DNA of 64,000 bases from Streptomyces sp. YS415 (GCF_023544665.1 NZ_JAMJFL010000029.1:31705-95704); one strand, 5' to 3'; shown: positions 8,483 to 17,065, counted from the first letter of the stretch. Notes: generated by a model from the letters alone, not told the origin. Program-made: numbers and translations.

Positions 8483-9273
8483 CAGAACCTACCCGCCCGC
8501 ATGAGCCGATCGACACGTCCGTCGCCCACAGCGCGCGCGTCTGGAACTACTGGCTGGGCGGAAAAGACCACTACCCGGCCGACCAGGCCGCCGGCGACGC
8601 CTACAGCAGCAAGTACCCGCGCATCGTCCCGTTCGCCAAGGAGTCGCGGGACTTTCTTCGGCGCACCACCGCCTTCCTCGCCAAAGCAGGGATCCGGCAG
8701 TTCATCGACCTGGGTGCCGGGCTGCCGACCAGCAACAACACCCATGAAGTCGCACAGCGGATCTCGCCCGACTGCCGAGTGGTCTACATAGACCACGACC
8801 CGATCGTGCTGCTGCACGTCCATGCTCTGCTGACCAGCACCGCCGAGGGCGCCACCGCCTATGTGCAGGCGGACATGCGGGACACGGACGCCGTCTTAAC
8901 GGGGGCGGCCAAGACGCTGGACATGACCAAGCCGACTGCTCTGGTGATCAACGATGTGCTGGGCCATATCGAAGACTGGGACGAAGCCAAGGGTTTGGTG
9001 CGCCGACTGGTCGACCAACTGCCCTCGGGCAGCTACCTGTCGCTGAGCCACTCCACTGCTGCAGACAGCGACCACCAAAAGGTGCAGGACGAGTACAACA
9101 GCAGCGGGGCGATTCCGTACATCTTCCGTGAGCCGTCGGTGGCCGTCGAGCTCTTCGAGGGCACCCAACTGGTCGAACCGGGGTTCACGAGCTGGCCGCG
9201 CTGGCGCCCCGACGCGAACACCGGGACTCTCACCGACCGCGCCGGCTGGGGCGGGGTGGCGCGGATCTCATGA
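8479..9273 (+). CDS. SAM-dependent methyltransferase, DUF574 family
   Basis: A 264-residue protein of the DUF574 family (S-adenosylmethionine-dependent methyltransferase fold), abundant in Streptomyces and of unknown substrate. The N-terminus carries the family signature ARVWNYWLGGKDHYPADQ; the SAM-binding motif I is FIDLGAGLPT near residue 75, followed by VVYIDHDPIVL (motif II acidic residue) and ALVINDVLGHI. It is coupled on both sides by ATGA overlaps with a DUF5753 regulator and a PucR-like regulator. Length is normal for the family. Confidence 0.9.
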   Translation: MTEPTRPHEPIDTSVAHSARVWNYWLGGKDHYPADQAAGDAYSSKYPRIVPFAKESRDFLRRTTAFLAKAGIRQFIDLGAGLPTSNNTHEVAQRISPDCRVVYIDHDPIVLLHVHALLTSTAEGATAYVQADMRDTDAVLTGAAKTLDMTKPTALVINDVLGHIEDWDEAKGLVRRLVDQLPSGSYLSLSHSTAADSDHQKVQDEYNSSGAIPYIFREPSVAVELFEGTQLVEPGFTSWPRWRPDANTGTLTDRAGWGGVARIS

Positions 9274-10715
9274 CGACGGGCAGCGCGGGGCCCGTGCCTG
9301 CGCGCCCCGTAAAGGTGACCCGGCACCAGGTGGTGCGACGACTCACCCGTGCAGCGGCCCACTCGGACGCCCAGCTGATTGCCGAAGCCGCAGCCCTGGC
9401 CGAGGGCTGGGTGGTCCTGGCGGACCCTATGGGCGGCGTCGTCTGCAGCACCCCAGACACCGCCGGACCTGAGGGGGTGCGTGCCGCCGCGCACCCCCAG
9501 CTCTACCCGCACCTGACGATCCGCAGCATGGCGGGTGCCGTCCTCGTGGTCCGTCCCGGCACGGCAGCGCCCGCCTCCCGCATCGACCTGATCGCGCGGA
9601 CCTGCGTTGATCTGCTCAGAATGCGGGCGCGGGTCCGTCGAGAGGAGGACACCCACCGCACTGAGCAGAGACTGCACACCGCCGTTTTGCATCTCCTGCT
9701 CAGCGGCCAGTCTCACCTGGCAACCGAAGTGCTGAGGACCTCCGCCACACATGCGACGGTGTTCCGGCTGGCCGGCCAGTTGGTGCATGCCGCCTATCAG
9801 TCACATTGGCGAGAAGTGCAGCCGAGCGTGTCTCCCCAAGCCCACCGCATGCTGGTGTGCCTGGGGGGAGGCGAGTTGGTGGTCATCGCGCTCCACGGCC
9901 TCGACCATGACCGCTACGCGGCGCGCCCCCTCGTCGCGCGCATCGCATACCGACATCAACTGGCAGGCGGCGTCTCGGACCCGTTGCCGCTCGACATGGT
10001 CGCCACGGCGTGGGCCGAGGCAGGAACCGCGCGGCACGGCGCCAGGTCCGGCTGCCTGGCGTCCGCGACCTTCCTGGGGTCGCACGGGCTGCTCCGCGTC
10101 GTGCCCGCTGAGCGGCTCGCCCTTTGGTCCGCTGCGATCCTGAAGCCCCTCAACCGCGAGCAGCGCCGGACGCTGGAGGCATACCTGCGGTCGGGGTCCG
10201 CTCAGGCTGCGGCAGCAGTGCTCGACGTGTCCGAAGGCACGGTTCGTGCGCGCCTGCGCGGGATCGGCACTCTTCTGGCCGCCGAACTGGACAACCCCAC
10301 CGTGCAGGCGCAGCTCTTGCTGGCTTTGCGAGCCCCGGCTCCTTCCCGCCGAGTCGGTACATCCGCACGTCTTGGTCCCCATCCCGCGCTGCCCACTGGT
10401 CTGCTCGACCCCGACGACGCCCATCGTTGGGCCTCCGCCCTCCTCAGACCTCTGGACAAGCCGTTGCGTATCGCCCTTCGCTGTTGGCTCCACCACCGTG
10501 GCCGCACGGCACCCGCTGCCTCCGAGCTAGGCCTGAGCCGCAGTACGCTCACCAATTGGCTGAGCAAGTGCGGCAGGGCGCTGTCCGTCGACCTGTCGTC
10601 CGCGACGGTACGGGCGGAACTCCACTTGGCCGCCGAGACGCTCGCGACCCCCGAGGACACCCCGGCCCGGTTGCCGCGGCGAGGAGGCAGAACCTATCGG
10701 GGACACCAGTCCTGA
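9270..10715 (+). CDS. PucR-like regulator with two helix-turn-helix repeats
   Basis: A 481-residue protein beginning at ATG 9270 inside the upstream stop (ATGA). The first ~125 residues resemble a sensor domain ending with RARVRREEDTHRTEQRL; a central region follows. Near residues 287-350 there is LNREQRRTLEAYLRSGSAQAAAAVL...EGTVRARLRGIGTLL, and a second similar block begins near residue 394 (LDKPLRIALRCWLHHRG...LSRSTLTNWLSKCGRAL). Each resembles the PucR C-terminal HTH, so the DNA-binding part is duplicated. As third gene of the coupled operon it probably acts with the DUF5753 regulator and the methyltransferase. Ligand unknown. Confidence 0.72.
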   Translation: MTTGSAGPVPARPVKVTRHQVVRRLTRAAAHSDAQLIAEAAALAEGWVVLADPMGGVVCSTPDTAGPEGVRAAAHPQLYPHLTIRSMAGAVLVVRPGTAAPASRIDLIARTCVDLLRMRARVRREEDTHRTEQRLHTAVLHLLLSGQSHLATEVLRTSATHATVFRLAGQLVHAAYQSHWREVQPSVSPQAHRMLVCLGGGELVVIALHGLDHDRYAARPLVARIAYRHQLAGGVSDPLPLDMVATAWAEAGTARHGARSGCLASATFLGSHGLLRVVPAERLALWSAAILKPLNREQRRTLEAYLRSGSAQAAAAVLDVSEGTVRARLRGIGTLLAAELDNPTVQAQLLLALRAPAPSRRVGTSARLGPHPALPTGLLDPDDAHRWASALLRPLDKPLRIALRCWLHHRGRTAPAASELGLSRSTLTNWLSKCGRALSVDLSSATVRAELHLAAETLATPEDTPARLPRRGGRTYRGHQS

Positions 10716-10792
10716 GAAGAGCGTTCTTCTCCGCAGCCAACTGCAGCACGGATTTCAGCGAGCCAACACCCACACGGGTTGGGATCGAGGAC

Positions 10793-11036
10793 ATGCTGAA
10801 GAGCAGTCACCACAGCATCACCCAGTACACATTCCCCTCGACCGGCGAGCCCATCCCGCTTCTTCTGCAGATCGCCCCGTCCAAGACCGAAGAGGAACGG
10901 CTCGTGGTTGTCAGCCCGGAACTCGCCGACGTTCTCAGCGCGATCGTCAGCCGGGTCCGTGGGGCCAGTGGCGCCATCCCCTTCTATGACGGACTGGAGA
11001 AGATCTGGCATCCGCTAACTCCACTGCTTTTCCAGT
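10793..11036 (+). pseudogene. Internal fragment of a tyrosine-type integrase
   Basis: From 10793 one frame reads a stretch containing LLLQIAPSKTEEERLVVVSP, ELADVLSAIVSRVRGASGAI and then IWHPLTPLLFQ. I recognise this block from the middle of Streptomyces site-specific recombinases, where about 350 residues follow. Here homology ends at 11036 and neither the N-terminal part nor the catalytic R-H-R-Y part is present. It is a relic of a different integrase from the three at 39.7-45 kb. Confidence 0.6.
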
Positions 11037-11373
11037 GTCTGGCGGTGGCCAGTTGCGGGCTGTCTCCTCCAAGACGTCCGGAAGGCACGCAACGAGATCC
11101 TCCAAGCCGCTGGCCGACCCCACCGGACTTGGCGCTCTCGACTGGCTGGGCCCGGCGGGAGATGTGGCACAGGGGGCCGTCCACCTGGCACAAGGAGACA
11201 CGCGTGCGCTGGGGGGTGACGTGGCGGGAGCAGTCACCCTTGCAGTGTGCGAAACCATCATGATCGGAGGAGTTCCGGCCACAGCCGGCGCCTCCGCTGT
11301 ATACGGTCAGGCCGTGTGCTGGGGCGCATCTTGGGCTGCTAGCACACTGGTCGGAAATGCAGTCGGTGGCTGA
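11035..11373 (+). CDS. Hypothetical alanine/glycine-rich protein, possibly N-terminally truncated
   Basis: A 112-residue frame beginning exactly where the integrase relic stops. It contains LADPTGLGALDWLGPAGDVA, then AQGDTRALGGDVAGAVTLAV and two hydrophobic, glycine-rich stretches near the C-terminus that could insert in a membrane. There is no convincing ribosome-binding site at the first GTG. The first ~25 residues are low-complexity, which suggests a gene that lost its 5' end when the integrase relic joined it. No function can be assigned. Confidence 0.45.
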   Translation: MSGGGQLRAVSSKTSGRHATRSSKPLADPTGLGALDWLGPAGDVAQGAVHLAQGDTRALGGDVAGAVTLAVCETIMIGGVPATAGASAVYGQAVCWGASWAASTLVGNAVGG

Positions 11374-11411
11374 GCGAATCAGTCTCAGCTAGTTGACGAG
11401 AAGGAGTGACC

Positions 11412-11618
11412 ATGCCTCTGGGATGGACCAGTGAGCAACAGGCTTGAGTAAAGCGATGGTGGCAGTTCGCTAATGTCTTCTCTGTCCTGGGGCTGGCCCT
11501 TTCCGTGGTCCTGATAGTCAGCGGGAATTCCGGAAGGTGGGTACTCCTGGCCTTCATCGTGTTCGTGTGGGGAGTGGGCGTGTACGCCCTGAGGACGATG
11601 AAACGTAATCGACCTTAG
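11412..11618 (+). pseudogene. Small two-helix membrane protein interrupted by an in-frame TGA
   Basis: ATG 11412 sits 8 nt behind a near-perfect ribosome-binding site (AAGGAG at 11401-11406). The frame reads MPLGWTSEQQA, then TGA at 11445-11447, then continues without further stops for 56 codons: VKRWWQFANVFSVLGLALSV..., a second hydrophobic segment (WVLLAFIVFVWGVGVYAL) and a positively charged end MKRNRP before TAG at 11616-11618. The continuation has clear coding character and two membrane helices. The simplest reading is a nonsense mutation (TGG or CGA to TGA) or a sequencing error; readthrough is possible but unsupported. Confidence 0.65.
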
Positions 11619-11624
11619 CTATAA

Positions 11625-11659
11625 ACCGGTTGCCCGTCCCGCCAGGAGGGACAACCGGT
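11625..11659. terminator. Hairpin downstream of the small membrane gene
   Basis: ACCGGTT (11625-11631) pairs with AACCGGT (11653-11659) and GTCCC (11636-11640) with GGGAC (11648-11652), with a 4-nt bulge and 7-nt loop. It begins 6 nt after the stop at 11618. Confidence 0.5.
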
Positions 11660-11779
11660 ATATCGTGCAACGTCCTCGGCTTGGTCGGTGACAGCGGTAA
11701 GCGCATCCATACCTGGATGCCCGCAACTGGTCCATACCAGCCTCTTGCCGCTGCCTCGCCCGCCGAGCAAGCTCCCTGT

Positions 11780-12730
11780 ATGGAGCTGGAGTTGCGGCAT
11801 CTGAGGACCATCCGCACGATCGCCGAGGCGGGCAGCCTCACCCGGGCGGCCACCGCGCTCGGGCTCGCCCAACCCGCCCTGAGCGCGCAGCTCAAGCGCA
11901 TCGAACGGGCCCTGGGCGGAGCCCTGTTCGAGCGGGGGCGGCACGGCGTGCGCGCCACCCCGCTCGGCGAACTGGTCCTGGAGCGCGCCCGGGTCGTCCT
12001 GCCCGCCGTCTCCGAGCTGCAACGGGAGGCGACCCGGTTCGCGCGGGCCCGACAGGAGCCGGAGCGGTTGCGGCTCGGCGGCACGCACGGCCCGCTCCTC
12101 GGCGCGCTGGTCGACCGGCTCGCCGAGGCCGCCCCGGGCGCCACCGTCACCACCCGTGCCTCCTGGTCCGAGCGGGAGCTGGCCGAGCAACTGTCCGAAG
12201 GACTCCTCGACTTCGCCCTCACCGGCACCTGCGGCTCCGCCAGTCCACCCGGCGTCGGGCACCTCGTGTGGCAGGAGATCGCGGTGGACCCGGTCTTCGT
12301 CATGCTCGCCGACGGACACCCCCTCGCCTACGGGCCGGAGATCGGCCTGGCCGCCCTGGCCGACGAGGAGTGGGCCTGCGTCCCCGGTGACGGCTGCTTC
12401 GCCGATTGCTTCACCGCCGCCTGCGCCCGCGCCGGCTTCAGCCCGCGCCGCATGTACGAGACGGACACCTCCTCCGTCGTCCACCTGGTGCAGGTCGGCC
12501 GGGCGGTCGGCCTGTGCCGGGCCTCCTTCCCCACCACGCCCGGCATCGCCACCCGCCCCCTGACCGGCACCCCCCTGGTCTGGCGCCACCTGCTGGGCTG
12601 GCACCCGGCGACCCAGCAGCCCGGCACCGCGGCGACGGTCCTGGCCCAGGCTCGCACCGCCCACGCGGGGACGGCGGCCCGCAGCGCCACGTACACGGAC
12701 TGGCTGGCCGAACGGTCCGGCCGGCCCTGA
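11780..12730 (+). CDS. LysR-family transcriptional regulator
   Basis: A 316-residue LysR-type regulator. The N-terminal winged helix-turn-helix is MELELRHLRTIRTIAEAGSL followed by TRAATALGLAQPALSAQLKR and IERALGGALFERGRHGVRAT, all matching the family. The C-terminal part (about 90-300) is the periplasmic-binding-protein-like effector domain. I chose the ATG at 11780 because homology starts here, although the frame is open to 11630. The next gene on the same strand is a secreted protease starting 132 nt downstream, which it may regulate; that is inference from position. Confidence 0.9.
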   Translation: MELELRHLRTIRTIAEAGSLTRAATALGLAQPALSAQLKRIERALGGALFERGRHGVRATPLGELVLERARVVLPAVSELQREATRFARARQEPERLRLGGTHGPLLGALVDRLAEAAPGATVTTRASWSERELAEQLSEGLLDFALTGTCGSASPPGVGHLVWQEIAVDPVFVMLADGHPLAYGPEIGLAALADEEWACVPGDGCFADCFTAACARAGFSPRRMYETDTSSVVHLVQVGRAVGLCRASFPTTPGIATRPLTGTPLVWRHLLGWHPATQQPGTAATVLAQARTAHAGTAARSATYTDWLAERSGRP

Positions 12731-12862
12731 CCGGCGGCCGGGCGCCCGCGTTCCATAACACCAGGGCAGGGGGTCGACTGACGTCTTACGCCCCCCGGAC
12801 GGTCCTCCCTACGGTTTCGGCACGCTCCGCCCCACCGAAACCAACTCCGAGGAGACCTCCCC

Positions 12863-14215
12863 ATGCTCCAACGACTCACCAGACCGGCCCGGGCCGCGGG
12901 CGCCGCCGCGGTGGCGGCCGGCGCGCTGCTCGTGGCCGGGCTCAGCGGCTCCGCGAGCGCAGGCACCGAACCCTCCACCACCGCGGCGCCCACCTCCAGG
13001 GCCGCCGAGGTCCCGTCCGCACTCCTCCACGCCATGCAACGGGACCTCGGCATCGACTCCGGGCAGGCCCGGACCCGCCTCGCGAACGAGGCCGAGGCGG
13101 GCGCCACCGCCGGCCGGCTGCGCCTGGCGCTCGGCGACGACTTCGCGGGCGCCTGGGTGCGCGGCGCGGAGTCGGCCACCCTGACCGTGGCGACGACGGA
13201 CGCCTCCGACGTCCGGGCGATCGAGGCGCGGGGCGCGACCGCGTCCGTCGTGCGCCACTCCCTCGCCGACCTGGACGCGGCCAAGGCCCGCCTGGACCGG
13301 GCGGCGGCACACCGGGCCACCACAGAAGCCCCCGTCTGGTACGTCGACGTGCGCACCAACGCGCTCGTGGTGGAGGCGGTACGTCCGGCCGCCGGGCGCG
13401 CCCTGCTCGCGGCGGCCGGGGTGGACGGTTCCCTCGCCCGCATCGAACGGGCTACCGCCCAGCCGCGTCCGCTGTACGACCTGAGGGGCGGCGACGCGTA
13501 CTACATCAACGGCGGCTCGCGCTGCTCGGTCGGCTTCGCCGTCACCAAGGGCACCACACAGGGCTTCGCCACGGCGGGCCACTGCGGCCGGACCGGGAAC
13601 AGCACCACCGGCTTCAACCGAGTGGCGCAGGGCACCTTCCAAGCATCGGTCTTCCCCGGCAACGACATGGCGTGGGTGGCGGCCAACTCCAACTGGACGG
13701 CGACCCCGAACGTCGCCGGATCCAGCGTCCAGGTCGCAGGTTCGACCCAGGCAGCGGTGGGCTCCTCCGTCTGCCGCTCCGGGTCCACCACGGGCTGGCA
13801 CTGCGGCACGATCCAGCAGCTCAACACCAGCGTCACCTACCCGGAGGGCACCATCTCCGGAGTCACCCGCACCAGCGTGTGCGCCGAGCCGGGTGACTCC
13901 GGCGGCTCCTACATCTCCGGCAGCCAGGCCCAAGGCGTCACCTCGGGCGGCTCGGGTAACTGCAGGAGCGGCGGGACCACGTACTTCCAGCCGCTCAACC
14001 CGATCCTCCAGTCCTACGGCCTCACCCTGAAGACCACGACGAGCGGTCCCGGCGAGCCCGGGGAGCCCGGCGGCGGCACCTGGGCGGCCGGCACGGTCTA
14101 CCAGGCCGGCGCCACCGTGACCTACGGCGGCGTCACCTACCGCTGCCTCCAGAACCACCAGGCCCAGACGGGGTGGGAGCCCCCGCACGTCCCGGCGCTG
14201 TGGCAGCGGGCGTGA
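12863..14215 (+). CDS. Secreted S1 (streptogrisin C-like) protease with chitin-binding tail, second copy
   Basis: A 450-residue pre-pro-protease with the same architecture as the protein at 3706-5067. The signal peptide is about residues 1-33 (ending GLSGSASAG). The alpha-lytic propeptide includes LTVATTDASDV. The catalytic His is in TAGHCGR, Asp in GNDMAWV and Ser in CAEPGDSGGSY. A short Gly/Pro/Glu linker (GPGEPGEPGGG) leads to a CBM5/12 module (WAAGTVYQAGATVTYGGVTY ... ALWQRA). The ribosome-binding site is GAGGAGA before ATG 12863. The linker is more obvious than in the other copy. It is followed immediately by a strong terminator, so it is monocistronic. Confidence 0.93.
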   Translation: MLQRLTRPARAAGAAAVAAGALLVAGLSGSASAGTEPSTTAAPTSRAAEVPSALLHAMQRDLGIDSGQARTRLANEAEAGATAGRLRLALGDDFAGAWVRGAESATLTVATTDASDVRAIEARGATASVVRHSLADLDAAKARLDRAAAHRATTEAPVWYVDVRTNALVVEAVRPAAGRALLAAAGVDGSLARIERATAQPRPLYDLRGGDAYYINGGSRCSVGFAVTKGTTQGFATAGHCGRTGNSTTGFNRVAQGTFQASVFPGNDMAWVAANSNWTATPNVAGSSVQVAGSTQAAVGSSVCRSGSTTGWHCGTIQQLNTSVTYPEGTISGVTRTSVCAEPGDSGGSYISGSQAQGVTSGGSGNCRSGGTTYFQPLNPILQSYGLTLKTTTSGPGEPGEPGGGTWAAGTVYQAGATVTYGGVTYRCLQNHQAQTGWEPPHVPALWQRA

Positions 14216-14235
14216 CCGCCTGACCGGGGGGAGAC

Positions 14236-14269
14236 GAGCCCGGGTGCGCCCTGACGCGCGCCCGGGCTC
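14236..14269. terminator. Strong hairpin terminator
   Basis: 14-bp stem with one G-U pair (GAGCCCGGGTGCGC at 14236-14249, GCGCGCCCGGGCTC at 14256-14269) and a 6-nt loop, 20 nt after the protease stop. It also abuts the stop of the convergent gene at 14268, so it can serve both. Confidence 0.8.
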
Positions 14270-14687
14270 ATCCGTTCCCGGGCGGGGCGGGCTCCGTGGC
14301 GATCACCCGCTGTACCTGCCAGCGCGCCTCCTCCCAACGGGCCCGCCGGTTCACTTCCCGGATGTCCTTGCCCTCTCGGGCCCGCTCGGAGTGCCGCCGG
14401 GCGACGAAGGACGCGGCTGTCCTCGCGATGTACTGCGGCATCACGGGGACGCGCCCGGCCGGGTTGCAGACCCCGGCCTCGATCAACGTGTCCTGGCAGG
14501 CCAGCCGGACTGCGGAGTTCAAAAGGCTCCTGTCGTCCGAATAACCAGGATCCCTCCACGCCTCCTCGACGAAAGCGTCGTGGGCGCCGAGCGGCCGGTC
14601 GTTCGCCCGGCCGAGCCGGAGCGCCTGGCGGGCGGCGGTCACGTACTCCCCGCACACCGAACACAGGCCGTCGGCCAGCGGCTCCAC
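14268..14687 (-). CDS. Hypothetical protein, 139 residues
   Basis: A soluble, charged protein; start taken at GTG 14687. The frame is open a further 18 codons upstream (ECRGAELALDFVEH...), which also looks coding, so the true start may be higher or the 5' end may be missing. Two cysteines in CSVCGEY, followed by YVTAARQALRLGRANDRP and LNSAVRLACQDTLIEAGVC, suggest a helical fold. Convergent with the protease; they share a terminator. No family recognised. Confidence 0.5.
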   Translation of the reverse strand: MEPLADGLCSVCGEYVTAARQALRLGRANDRPLGAHDAFVEEAWRDPGYSDDRSLLNSAVRLACQDTLIEAGVCNPAGRVPVMPQYIARTAASFVARRHSERAREGKDIREVNRRARWEEARWQVQRVIATEPAPPGNG

Positions 14688-14839
14688 GACATGCTCAACG
14701 AAATCGAGGGCAAGCTCGGCGCCCCGACACTCACCAACCTCGGTGAGCTACTGAGCCAGCAGTCCCGGCAGGACGATCATCACCTGTTCCACTAGCCTCG
14801 GCCACGACTGCTTCGTGGTGCCACAGCGCAGGCGCTACC

Positions 14840-15043
14840 TCACCCACCGAGGATGCCCGACGGAAGCAGCGTCGAGAGGGAGGTAGCCGGGTGCCCCACG
14901 GCCAGGGAGCCGGCAACGGCGTTGAGAAGTTCAGCACCAGGTGTTGCAGCAGACGGGGCGGGAGTGGCCGCGGCCTGGGCGGCAGGAGCAGCCGTCAACA
15001 GAGCAACGGCCATGACGGAGGCACACGCAATCTTCTTGATCAT
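14840..15043 (-). CDS. Small secreted protein, 67 residues
   Basis: Begins MIKKIACASVMAVALLTAAPAAQAAA, a textbook Sec signal peptide with cleavage after AQA. The mature part is only about 40 residues, rich in Ala, Pro, Ser and Leu and ending ILGG. There is no strong ribosome-binding site. It resembles short exported Streptomyces peptides of unknown role. Confidence 0.55.
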   Translation of the reverse strand: MIKKIACASVMAVALLTAAPAAQAAATPAPSAATPGAELLNAVAGSLAVGHPATSLSTLLPSGILGG

Positions 15044-15150
15044 GTCGTGCTAAACGACTCGCATCCCCATGAGCAACGCCCATATCACCCGCTTGCCCCA
15101 GGCAGCCACCCGCAGCCGGCAGGACTCTTGGCTCAGCATGTGGCGGGGAG

Positions 15151-15805
15151 GTGTTTATCCGGCGAGCTGTTGGACCGCGAGGCGGTGCAGGGGGCCGGAG
15201 ACGGGCGCTCCGCATCGATGCTGGCTGCCGCTGCCGTACTGGGAGCTGGCACTCGCCCCTACTGGGCACGAATCCGGGCAGTCCTGGACGCAGACATCCT
15301 CCACCGGGCCCGCCTGGCCGCCGAGCACGGCGCCGGTCACCTCCTCAACGACCTGCACACGTCCGTGAGCTGGGATGACAACGCGCTACGGATGTCCCGC
15401 AGAAAGCAGCCGCTGACCCGCACGACAGCAGGTACAGGACTGCTGCTGATCCCCTCGGCCTTCACCGGACCGGGGCTGCGCACCCGAACGACGCCGCCGG
15501 ACCCACCTCAACTTGCCTATCCGGGGCGCGGTGTCGGCTCACTATGGACGAAGCGCCCCGTCACCCGGGCCGACACCCTCTCCGCCGTACTCGGCCGCTC
15601 GCGGACCCTGCTGCTGACCGAGCTGGAGATCCCGGCCTCCACCACACAGCTGGCCCACCGCACCGCACTCTCTCCCACAGGGGTATCCCAATACCTCACC
15701 GCGCTACGCAACGCGGGCCTGGTCAGCGCCCACCGAGCCGGCCGCTCCGTCCTCTACGCACGCACCGCCGTAGCCGAAGCCCTTCTCCAAACCGCTTCCG
15801 GCTGA
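15151..15805 (+). pseudogene. ArsR/DUF5937-type winged-helix regulator with a frameshift
   Basis: The C-terminal part reads cleanly: YWARIRAVLDADILHRARLA, GTGLLLIPSAFTGPGL, then a winged helix with SRTLLLTELEIPASTTQLAH, LSPTGVSQYLTALRNAGLVS and AGRSVLYART. The residues that should precede YWARIR appear in another frame (LPYWELALAP) and meet it at 15254-15262, where one base is missing. Upstream of that the N-terminal ~90 residues are absent or unrecognisable. In the family the intact motif reads '...LAPYWPRIRA'. It is therefore a decayed regulator, unless a start downstream of the shift gives a short product. Confidence 0.7.
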
Positions 15806-15957
15806 CCTCACGTCAACCCCCGAAGGATTTGCGGAGCTGACCATTTGGTTCGGGCAACTCGAGTCCTCGGGTGAGCTGGTGGCGGCCATGGGTGTTCCAG
15901 GTGCCGACGGTGTCCTGCTCGGTGGTCACCGGTCCTCTATCAGATTGAGGGGCGGGG

Positions 15958-16539
15958 TTAGGGGCGCAGGGCGTAGCAGCGCAGGACATCGAGGTCGGCG
16001 GTGTGGACGGTGGACCAGCCCGCGGTGAGGATCTCGGCCTGGGCGGGGGTGATGCCGAGGTGGTGCAAGGGGTCGGTGGCAGTGCGGCGTCCGGCGATCT
16101 CGGTGACCACCCAGAAGGTCCCGCCCGGGGCGAGGAGGTGACGGACACGGTCGAGGAAGGCCGCCTTCTCGTCGATCCACCGGTAGACGAGGCGGCAGGT
16201 GATGACCGCGTACGCCGCCTCCGCCACGGCGCCGAGGCCATCGGTGGTGATGTCCATGCACCGCCAGACCGGATCGTGCCCGGATCCGGTGTCCTGGCCG
16301 GCTGCGAGCGCGATCGCGCTGGGGGAGCAGTCGATGCCGGTCGTGCGGTAGCCGAGTTCGGCAAGGCGCCGGGCGAGCGAGCCGTCGCCACAGCCGATGT
16401 CGAGGGCCGGACGCGCGCGCCCGGAGCCGAGATGGTCTTCCAGCAGCCGGTTCTCGGTGTCGTCGAGCTTTCGGTAGCGGCGACCCTGGGACCACAGTGG
16501 CTCCCAGTAGGTCGCGGCCGCAGTGGGCGCGGTGGTCAT
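15958..16539 (-). CDS. Class I SAM-dependent methyltransferase
   Basis: A 193-residue Rossmann-fold methyltransferase. Motif I is ALDIGCGDGSLARRLAELGY near residue 45, followed by the acidic residue in TTGIDCSPSAIALA; later blocks are VITCRLVYRWIDEKAAFLDRV and LLAPGGTFWVVTEI. Substrate unknown. Its ATG overlaps the stop of the MFS C-terminal half (ATGA at 16536-16539). It was thus the last gene of an operon (ABC exporter, NUDIX, MFS, methyltransferase) whose front now lies at 45.1-48.5 kb. It has probably lost its native promoter. Confidence 0.85.
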   Translation of the reverse strand: MTTAPTAAATYWEPLWSQGRRYRKLDDTENRLLEDHLGSGRARPALDIGCGDGSLARRLAELGYRTTGIDCSPSAIALAAGQDTGSGHDPVWRCMDITTDGLGAVAEAAYAVITCRLVYRWIDEKAAFLDRVRHLLAPGGTFWVVTEIAGRRTATDPLHHLGITPAQAEILTAGWSTVHTADLDVLRCYALRP

Positions 16540-17063
16540 GGAAGGGCTCCTTCACGGGCGGGCGGCACGGCGCGGGCGGGGATCGTCCGCAGTGCGCGGA
16601 TGGGGGAGGCCAGCAGCAGGACGACGGGCACGACTTGGAGGAGCGCGCCGACGGCGAGGGTGGCCCGGACATCGAGGAGGAGGGCCAGGGCGCCGGCGGT
16701 GGCGGCGGCGAGCGGGCGGGCCCCGGCGGTGAGCGTGGTACTGGCGGACTGCATCCGGCCCTGAAAGGCCGGGTCGCACACGGCCTGGCGCAGGGAACGC
16801 TGGCTGGTCCCCGACGCCGTCGCCCAGAACAACTGCACTGCCAGCGTGACGGCCAGGACGCTCTGCCACCGCAGTCCAGGGCCGGCGCACAGCAGTGGCA
16901 CCTGGGCGACGGGGCTGACCGCGAAGCCCACAACGATCGTGGGACCGATGCCGATCCGGGCGGCGATCCTCGGCGCGAGCAGCGCACCGGCCACCCCTCC
17001 GGCACCCCCGATGCCCATGATCACGCCGAACGCGGACGGAGAGGCCCCGAGCCGGTTCAGCAA
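16536..17063 (-). pseudogene. C-terminal half of a split MFS transporter
   Basis: Reading down from 17063: NRLGASPSAFGVIMGIGGAG, GVAGALLAPRIAARIGIGPT, four to five hydrophobic helices and a charged end PAREGALP. This matches the second half of drug-efflux MFS proteins. There is no start: upstream the frame runs into unrelated DNA (...DSAETNLL). The N-terminal half is at 45126-45900 on the same strand. Joining 45129 to 17062 gives Tyr-Tyr-Leu-Leu-Asn-Arg-Leu-Gly in frame, restoring a protein of about 432 residues. The break marks the left edge of the 28-kb element. Confidence 0.85.
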
Positions 17064-17065
17064 GT

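Noticed and set aside
11412..11447. TGA as a selenocysteine codon in the small membrane gene
   Set aside because: No selenocysteine-insertion hairpin was seen right after the TGA, and the protein has no redox character; a nonsense mutation is simpler.
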